DNA from: an uncultured Lachnospiraceae bacterium
GTDB lineage: Bacteria > Bacillota > Clostridia > Lachnospirales > Lachnospiraceae
Direction of reading: 5' to 3'
DNA: 64,000 bases
NCBI GenBank assembly: GCA_947628225.1
Contig: CANQYY010000004.1
Location: 62,001-126,000, forward strand
The notes beneath the pieces were generated by a model. It was not told where the DNA came from. It searched no databases and worked only from the letters and a program-made list of their open reading frames with translations. Position numbers and translations under genes: made by a program. This document shows, one piece after another, positions 59,227 through 64,000 of this stretch (position 1 is the first letter of the stretch; every line of letters begins with the position of its first letter).

Positions 59227-61599
59227 TTACGGTTCAGGCTCATATTTAGCCTCGATTAGCATACGCTCATACTGCCAGCCAAACCCGTAGGTTTTTTCTG
59301 TTGTGATAATATGTCCGGTACCGGCATTAGCCCAGCCGACAAATTTATACCCGCTTCTCGGTTCCGGAGCGGTCATCACATACTTATAATCCGCATCAAT
59401 GACCATATGCGTATCCGCATATTTGGCGCCCTGAAAACCAACGCTCATAGTCAGATCCGCCCTGAACCAAACGCCCCAGGCAACGCGGGGCCTGTAGTTT
59501 TCACCGGCTGCCTTATATTCAGGGAGCAGATCGTATGGCGGCTCAGTCTGGCAATGGGTTGCCGCCCACTGATTTGTCCAGTATGGCGCATGGATATGGC
59601 AATCCAGACATACGGCAGTCATATAATCGGACGTAGACCAGTTATGTCCCTTACCGGCAGGGGATTCCAAATATTCTTTCTTACCGCAGTCCCTACATTC
59701 TCTATAGTTGAGATACCCCAGACAAGCATTCTGATACTGCTCTACTACTTCTCCGAAATTATGGGCAGTGCTGGCAGGAATCGTCCTGGTCCTCCGCTCA
59801 TGGCAGACGCTGCATTCTACCGTTTCTTTCCCATCCTCTTCGCAACTAGCCTCTTTAATGACAGCAATCCGCTCATATTTGTGTCCGGTATACATAATCG
59901 CCCTGCTCTTGCGGGTTTCTGTACAGCCCTCCCTCTTGCAGTGGATGGATTCCCAGCCGACCGTTGTACAGGTGACAGGTATATCTACCGTATACTCTGT
60001 ATCAAAGATATGGCCGCCTAAGGAATTAATCGGCTTCGTTTCCCTCTTGCCGCAGTAGTGACAGGTTCTGGCTTCATAGCCCGGCATAGTACAGGCAGGC
60101 TGTCTTTCTGTTTTCCATTCGCTCCAGCTGTGCCCCGTCATCGGAATCACAGTTACCCCTTCTCTGGCGGAACACCCTTCATTCCGGCAATGCTTGGACT
60201 TGAAGCCGTTTTTGGTACAGGTTGCCGGCTCATCTATGATATAGTCCTCCGTAAAATCGTGTCCCAGCGCCTGTTCTGTGTAGTGGAAGAATACCTGACC
60301 GCACACAGAGCAATGAAAATACTGCTGCCCTCTTTGCGTACAGGTTGCCTTTACCTCTTCATCTTTGACTAATGTATGTTCCAGCGCTTTGATCTGTTTG
60401 GTTTCCTTCTTGCCGCATTTCATGCAGATTCTTTCTTCCATTCCTCCGGCGCGGCAGGAAGTCTGGTATTTCACATACCATCCTCCAAAAGCATGGTCCT
60501 CCGTTTTGGCAATAATCTGCGTTTCCCTTTCTCCGCATACGGTACAGCTTCTCTCTTGCAGGCCGGTTTCGGCGCAGCTTGCTTCTCTGGTCACTTTCCA
60601 TTCATTCATCTTATGCGGCAGCATCCTGCCCGTCGCGCGGGTATCGGTTTCTTCGCAGCGGTCGCATTTTGCTGTTTCTGTGCCTTCTGCCGTACAGGTG
60701 GCGTCCTGATTATCGATATACTTGGTAAAAGAATGTCCCTTCGCCGGAATAACGCTCGTCTTTTCCTCGCCACAGGAACAAGTGGCTTTTCGGGTGCCTG
60801 CTTTTGTACAGGTCGCTTCCTCTGTCGTTTCCCAGTTCGTGTAGCTGTGTTGGTGCACCTGCGGCGCCGGTTCCTCTGTCGGTGCTGCTGTCTGCTCCGG
60901 CGCTTCTGTCTGCTCCGGCGCTTCTGTCTGTTTCGGTGTTTCTGTCTGCTCCGGCGCTTCTGTCAGTTCCGGCGCTTCCATTTTCTCTTTTACCGAAACA
61001 GTTTTTACCTTCTTTACTTCCTGAAGCGAAGCTATCGTTACCAAAGTCCCATCCTGGGTCTGGATCTTTACAGCAGCGTTCTGCCCCTTGCTGCTCAGCA
61101 GCTTTGCATAAGCAGGACCGGAATCTTTTGGCACTTCGATCACTGCCTTTTTATTAATTCCTTTCAGGGCATTTTTCCCTACGCTTTTCAATTTTTTCGA
61201 GGAAATCTTAATTTTATTTAACTTACTGCATCCGGAAAACGCATTGTTCCCAATGGTTGTTAATTCGGAATTCGTAGTTACCTTCTTTAGCTTTTTATCA
61301 TTCTTAAATGCCTTGTTCCCGATGCCGGTTACTGTCAGGGTATATCCTTTGCTCTTTATTTTCTTCGGCATTTTTACTGATTTTACCTTTTTCTTCTTCG
61401 CGCCTATAAGAGTAACGGCGCCCTTTTTCCCCTTTACGGAAACAACCTTATAACGGTAACTTCCGCTGGTAATCACCTTTCCCAGAATGTTCGCCTTAGA
61501 CGCCGATGCCTGGGTCAGCTCCGATGCCGTGCCCATTCCCGTGCTGATTACCATGGCAAATGCCACAAGTAAGCAGATAAATTTTCTCCGGATTTTCAT
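59227..61599 (-). CDS. Secreted protein with LRR-like region and ten Cys-rich repeats
   Basis: About 790 residues from the ATG at 61599 (GAGGAGAA site; the longer ORF start would lie in the riboswitch leader). A signal peptide is at residues 1-35 (LLVAFAMVISTGMG, cleavage near ASA). A BspA-like leucine-rich part is at about 90-160 (TGIGNKAFKN, TTIGNNAFSGCSKL). A Pro/Glu/Thr linker with EAPEQT repeats is at about 205-250. From about 260 to 700 come ten units of about 40-45 residues with the pattern CTxxGxxxxxCxxCG, ending in GH, likely zinc-ribbon or disulfide modules. A C-terminal domain (YKFVGWANAGTGH) resembles InlB-type repeats. Probably a surface adhesin; expression is under a c-di-GMP-I riboswitch. 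Confidence 0.85.
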   Translation of the reverse strand: MKIRRKFICLLVAFAMVISTGMGTASELTQASASKANILGKVITSGSYRYKVVSVKGKKGAVTLIGAKKKKVKSVKMPKKIKSKGYTLTVTGIGNKAFKNDKKLKKVTTNSELTTIGNNAFSGCSKLNKIKISSKKLKSVGKNALKGINKKAVIEVPKDSGPAYAKLLSSKGQNAAVKIQTQDGTLVTIASLQEVKKVKTVSVKEKMEAPELTEAPEQTETPKQTEAPEQTEAPEQTAAPTEEPAPQVHQHSYTNWETTEEATCTKAGTRKATCSCGEEKTSVIPAKGHSFTKYIDNQDATCTAEGTETAKCDRCEETDTRATGRMLPHKMNEWKVTREASCAETGLQERSCTVCGERETQIIAKTEDHAFGGWYVKYQTSCRAGGMEERICMKCGKKETKQIKALEHTLVKDEEVKATCTQRGQQYFHCSVCGQVFFHYTEQALGHDFTEDYIIDEPATCTKNGFKSKHCRNEGCSAREGVTVIPMTGHSWSEWKTERQPACTMPGYEARTCHYCGKRETKPINSLGGHIFDTEYTVDIPVTCTTVGWESIHCKREGCTETRKSRAIMYTGHKYERIAVIKEASCEEDGKETVECSVCHERRTRTIPASTAHNFGEVVEQYQNACLGYLNYRECRDCGKKEYLESPAGKGHNWSTSDYMTAVCLDCHIHAPYWTNQWAATHCQTEPPYDLLPEYKAAGENYRPRVAWGVWFRADLTMSVGFQGAKYADTHMVIDADYKYVMTAPEPRSGYKFVGWANAGTGHIITTEKTYGFGWQYERMLIEAKYEPEP
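60884..60979. repeat. 18-bp tandem repeat encoding the EAPEQT linker
   Basis: About five imperfect copies of an 18-base unit (GCTTCTGTCTGCTCCGGC and variants) lie in frame inside the surface protein gene. Each unit encodes six residues such as PEQTEA, so copy-number change would lengthen or shorten the linker without a frameshift. Confidence 0.75.
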
Positions 61600-61640
61600 A
61601 TGACATTCTCCTCTCATAATTTTATAGGGAAACGACAAAC

Positions 61641-61675
61641 AAAAAATGCTGCCGATTTCCAACGAATACGGCAAC
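61641..61675 (-). terminator. Intrinsic terminator of the c-di-GMP-I riboswitch
   Basis: In the RNA sense GUUGCCG pairs with CGGCAGC, with an inner AUU/AAU extension, followed by AUUUUUUG. It lies between the aptamer and the surface protein start, about 45 bases before the ATG. Confidence 0.8.
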
Positions 61676-61697
61676 AACAAAAAAACTACGGAATACA

Positions 61698-61766
61698 CTG
61701 CAACTGGCTGCCATTTGAAAGGCCCTGTAGTTTTGCGTCACAAGCTTTCGCCTGCTTTGCCGATTC
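61698..61766 (-). ncRNA. Cyclic di-GMP-I (GEMM) riboswitch aptamer
   Basis: The minus-strand RNA has the GEMM-I core in order. GGCAAAGC comes first, then a six-pair stem capped by a GAAA tetraloop (GCAGGC-GAAA-GCUUGU), then GACGCAAA. The P3 arm CUACAGGGCC follows, with its partner GGCAGCCAG closing a loop of about eight bases. The tetraloop, the GACGCAAA linker and the ACAGG bulge correspond to the ligand site and tertiary contact of known class I c-di-GMP aptamers. A consensus promoter lies just upstream and a terminator downstream. Confidence 0.88.
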
Positions 61767-61799
61767 GTACTCATATTATTCTTTATTCTATCTAACCAC

Positions 61800-61828
61800 A
61801 TTATATGGCAGGACCATAAGAATGTCAA
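61800..61828 (-). promoter_or_regulatory. Consensus promoter of the riboswitch-surface protein unit
   Basis: Minus strand TTGACA, 17 bases, TATAAT, a perfect match in both hexamers. Transcription would begin about 30 bases before the aptamer. Confidence 0.8.
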
Positions 61829-61869
61829 CAAATAAAAGCCATTCTATCCGTGGTATTATTTTCCAGTTT

Positions 61870-62766
61870 TTATCTGTCCTTGATCTTATATAAAATATAA
61901 CCGCATGGCACAAAAAGAAGGGTGACTATTTTCCTTCCCATATTATTTACAGGAGCGATCATTTCCCTGACCTTCATTTTCCGGCAGAAACCGGTCATGG
62001 AAATACCGATAAAAGATTTAATGAATTCCTTAGGGGCATAACGGAAATAATCCATATTATCATTTATATTATGTACCCATAAATAATAATTTTCTTTATT
62101 TATCCCCGTCTTGGTAATGGCATTTCCCGCATCCTTATAATATCCGCGTAAGGGAATATCAATATAGCGCTCTAAATATTTTCTTGCGCATTCATCCTGC
62201 AGAATAGTTTCCGGATAAAATCTGCCTTCAATCTCTTTTGACCTGTATTGGATTGCCACCTCGGTTCTTGTCAATCCCCAGCGTTCGTAATTCATATTAT
62301 ATTTATAACGGGCATCCAGCGACGAACAGTCTAATACTCCGCCCTTTATCGGTTCCCCGATGATTTCCTTGCTCGCCGGATCATAACATTTCGCCGTTAC
62401 GCTTTTAAATCGGCTCCGCTCTTTTGGCGGAATTTTATGCCATTCATTGATAAGAATTTCAAACGCCTCTGCCTTCACTTCATCATCCGAATCAATAATG
62501 GTCATATATTCTCCGGTAATATAATCCAATCCCCTGTTTACTGCCACATGCTTTCCCTGATTTTCCTGATAAAAGTATCTGATATAATCCGCCTTTTCTT
62601 TCCAGCTCTCAACCAACTCTCTTGTATTATCCGTAGAGCCGTCATCTATGAGGATCCACTCAAATTGCCTGTAGGTCTGGTTTTGCAGGCTGTCAAAGAC
62701 CCGGTGGAGTTTATCCGCGCGATTGTAGGTTGCCGTTATAATTGATATTTTATTTTCCTGATACAT
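61870..62766 (-). CDS. Family 2 glycosyltransferase
   Basis: A 298-residue GT-A enzyme. The N-terminal SIITATYNRADKLHRVFDSL, the acidic LIDDGSTDNT and the DxD-type TIIDSDDEV are intact. A weak hydrophobic end (VTLLFVPCGYILYKI) may attach it to the membrane. The ATG at 62766 is preferred: the AAGGAG site is one base from the ATG at 62772 but seven from this one. The preceding gene encodes a PIG-L deacetylase, so the two may act on the same glycan. Confidence 0.88.
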   Translation of the reverse strand: MYQENKISIITATYNRADKLHRVFDSLQNQTYRQFEWILIDDGSTDNTRELVESWKEKADYIRYFYQENQGKHVAVNRGLDYITGEYMTIIDSDDEVKAEAFEILINEWHKIPPKERSRFKSVTAKCYDPASKEIIGEPIKGGVLDCSSLDARYKYNMNYERWGLTRTEVAIQYRSKEIEGRFYPETILQDECARKYLERYIDIPLRGYYKDAGNAITKTGINKENYYLWVHNINDNMDYFRYAPKEFIKSFIGISMTGFCRKMKVREMIAPVNNMGRKIVTLLFVPCGYILYKIKDR

Positions 62767-62828
62767 GGCCATACTCCTTTATTCTTATTAATTCTTACAC
62801 CGGAACTGCCGGATTTTCCTCCGGGCTG

Positions 62829-64000
62829 TCAGGATCTCCTGCGTCTTTTATTTATTTCATCCTTTATTATAAAGGTAAAGAAGAAAAGAACTCTAAACCA
62901 AAAGCGTTCTACCTTCTGTCCCAGGGATAACCTTCCTTTTTCCGCGCTAACGCCGGCATATTCCTCCAGGGGAAACCCCAACTGTCTAAAATCCTGTACC
63001 TCTGAAAAAATCTCTATCTCGCTTATTCCCGGAGAGCCTGTCCACTCTCTGATCTGTAATTCCAAAACATCTGTTTTCAGCTCTTGTTCCAATACGATCC
63101 TGGTATTGGCGCCGTCATTGCAGGGCTCGCAGTAAATAACCTGTTCCCCAATCCGTATGCCAAGATTTTTTATGTGATTCTGCACATGGCAGTCCTCGTA
63201 AATATTAATTTCCTTTATCCGGGCCTCCCCGTCAAAATGTATTCGCAGCGTCTTACTATCATCCGTCGGCCGCCAGCAAAATTCTTTTTTTTCAAACGGT
63301 TCTTCCTGCTCTAAAACATCGCCGGAATCATACATTTTAAAATCATTCACATAAGCGGCGTCGCCGGAGGACGCTTCCAAATCTGCATTGAATATCAGAT
63401 TTTCCGTCGGCCGCCACCAGTATACGGCATCCGCATTTATCGCTCCCTGTACCATATACCACGCCGTCGTAGACTTATGCTTTCTGGCAGCCTTATACAG
63501 TATATTCCTTCTCAGCAGGGTGGTTCGTGTTTCTTTCGGCGTTTCAAAAGAAAGCCGCTCTTTCCATAAAAAATTCGGACTCTCTAATTCATGAACCGTC
63601 CCCGCATATTCAAACTTCCCCCTATTCCGGGTCGGTTGGAAAGGAATACGATGGTAATCCTTTTCGCCTCCCCATACGCCATTATAAGCGTACTTTTTTA
63701 ACACAACCGGTCTATAATCCGAATTTTCTTTTAATATTTCGCCCATCACTTCTTCAAAAATCAGGGAAGCGGCCCTATGATCCGGATGCCTGTCATAATC
63801 CACGCATACGAGCAAATCCGCCCTGATTTCCTCCAGCGCCGCTTTCATGTCCGATTTAAAATTGTATCGGGTAAAGGCATGGTGGATGCCTTTTTTTAAA
63901 AAACAATACTCTGCGCATTCTTCCGTTCCATTGGTTTTTGTTTTTCCCAGACGCGAGCAAATTTCCTCCTGCTCCCCACAGTTATAAAGGTGACGGTTTC
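62829..64000 (-). CDS. PIG-L family deacetylase with C-terminal beta-sandwich, 5' end beyond window
   Basis: The reading frame stays open to the window end, so the first part, including the usual PHPDDE motif, is missing. About 390 codons are visible. DYDRHPDHRAAS carries the second PIG-L zinc/catalytic motif (HPDH). PIG-L enzymes remove acetyl groups from GlcNAc or related amides. After about 170 residues a beta-rich region (SKTLRIHFDGEARIKEINIYED, VLELQIREWTGSPGISEIEIF) resembles an F5/8 or discoidin-like carbohydrate-binding domain. The end FWFRVLFFFTFIIKDEINKRRRR looks like a membrane anchor. Confidence 0.82.
   Translation of the reverse strand, partial: NRHLYNCGEQEEICSRLGKTKTNGTEECAEYCFLKKGIHHAFTRYNFKSDMKAALEEIRADLLVCVDYDRHPDHRAASLIFEEVMGEILKENSDYRPVVLKKYAYNGVWGGEKDYHRIPFQPTRNRGKFEYAGTVHELESPNFLWKERLSFETPKETRTTLLRRNILYKAARKHKSTTAWYMVQGAINADAVYWWRPTENLIFNADLEASSGDAAYVNDFKMYDSGDVLEQEEPFEKKEFCWRPTDDSKTLRIHFDGEARIKEINIYEDCHVQNHIKNLGIRIGEQVIYCEPCNDGANTRIVLEQELKTDVLELQIREWTGSPGISEIEIFSEVQDFRQLGFPLEEYAGVSAEKGRLSLGQKVERFWFRVLFFFTFIIKDEINKRRRRS

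Noticed and set aside
60376-61221. Long plus-strand open frame of 281 codons opposite the surface protein
   Set aside because: Its Cys/Phe-rich repeated translation mirrors the Cys-repeat and linker region of the real minus-strand gene, and no ribosome site or promoter supports it.
1-64000. Insertion sequences, prophage, CRISPR arrays, tRNA and rRNA genes
   Set aside because: No transposase or integrase motifs, no regularly spaced identical repeats and no recognisable tRNA or rRNA sequence were found by eye; a tRNAscan or Infernal run could still find a small RNA.

Overview
The window looks like a chromosome segment of a low-to-mid GC, spore-forming, Gram-positive anaerobe of the Clostridia, most likely Lachnospiraceae. 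The reasons are the conserved recN-spoIVB-spo0A sporulation cluster, a wall teichoic acid export and attachment set (TagGH, TagD, LCP ligase), a CdaA-YbbR c-di-AMP module, strong SD sequences with some TTG and GTG starts, and a secreted protein with Lachnospiraceae-style repeats. No rRNA, tRNA, CRISPR array, transposase or phage gene was recognised. No gene-free gap exceeds 300 bases.

Layout. Bases 1-12,000 (mostly minus strand) are housekeeping and sporulation genes: pgk (cut by the window edge), gap, glgA, spo0A, spoIVB, recN and a giant secreted Ig-like repeat protein. Bases 12,100-14,900 (plus strand) hold typA/bipA and a DUF2156 gene. Bases 14,860-51,900 are one very large cell-envelope glycan locus of about 30 genes: acyltransferase, UDP-HexNAc 4,6-dehydratase, two Wzy/ligase-type polymerases, many family 2 and 4 glycosyltransferases, two tandem LicD proteins, two PLP sugar aminotransferases, a polyprenyl-phosphate sugar-1-phosphate transferase, two TarI-type cytidylyltransferases, TarJ, a TarL-like polymerase, a three-component GT2/GtrA/YfhO set, an LCP ligase, a CDP-glycerol glycerophosphotransferase, TagD and the TagGH exporter. 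Bases 52,100-59,060 return to metabolism and signalling: a lone carboxyltransferase, leuA, ybbR, cdaA and two uncharacterised membrane proteins. Bases 59,227-64,000 hold a cysteine-repeat surface protein behind a c-di-GMP-I riboswitch, a GT2 and a PIG-L deacetylase cut by the window edge.

How the envelope genes fit together (inference): the dehydratase, the aminotransferase at 45.8-47.1 kb and the sugar transferase could make and load an amino-dideoxy-HexNAc on the lipid carrier. TagD and the CDP-glycerol transferase would add glycerol phosphate. TarI, TarJ and TarL would make and polymerise ribitol phosphate, LicD proteins and GT2/GtrA/YfhO would decorate it, TagGH would export it and LCP would attach it.

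The most unusual part is a plus-strand island at 26.7-30.9 kb, set among minus-strand glycan genes and with its own promoter. It encodes (1) a chimera of a TagF-like N-terminal region and a DUF115/Maf-like domain with a GNGPSL motif, (2) a KdsB-like CMP-ulosonate synthetase, (3) an HMGL/DRE-TIM aldolase fused to a second DUF115-like domain, and (4) a KdsC-like phosphatase. No KdsA or NeuB is visible. I read this as a candidate non-canonical route to a CMP-activated 2-keto-3-deoxy sugar acid, with its own transferase, in a Gram-positive organism.

A second notable element is the c-di-GMP-I riboswitch at about 61.70-61.77 kb. It has a consensus promoter before it and an intrinsic terminator after it, so expression of the surface protein is probably tied to c-di-GMP.
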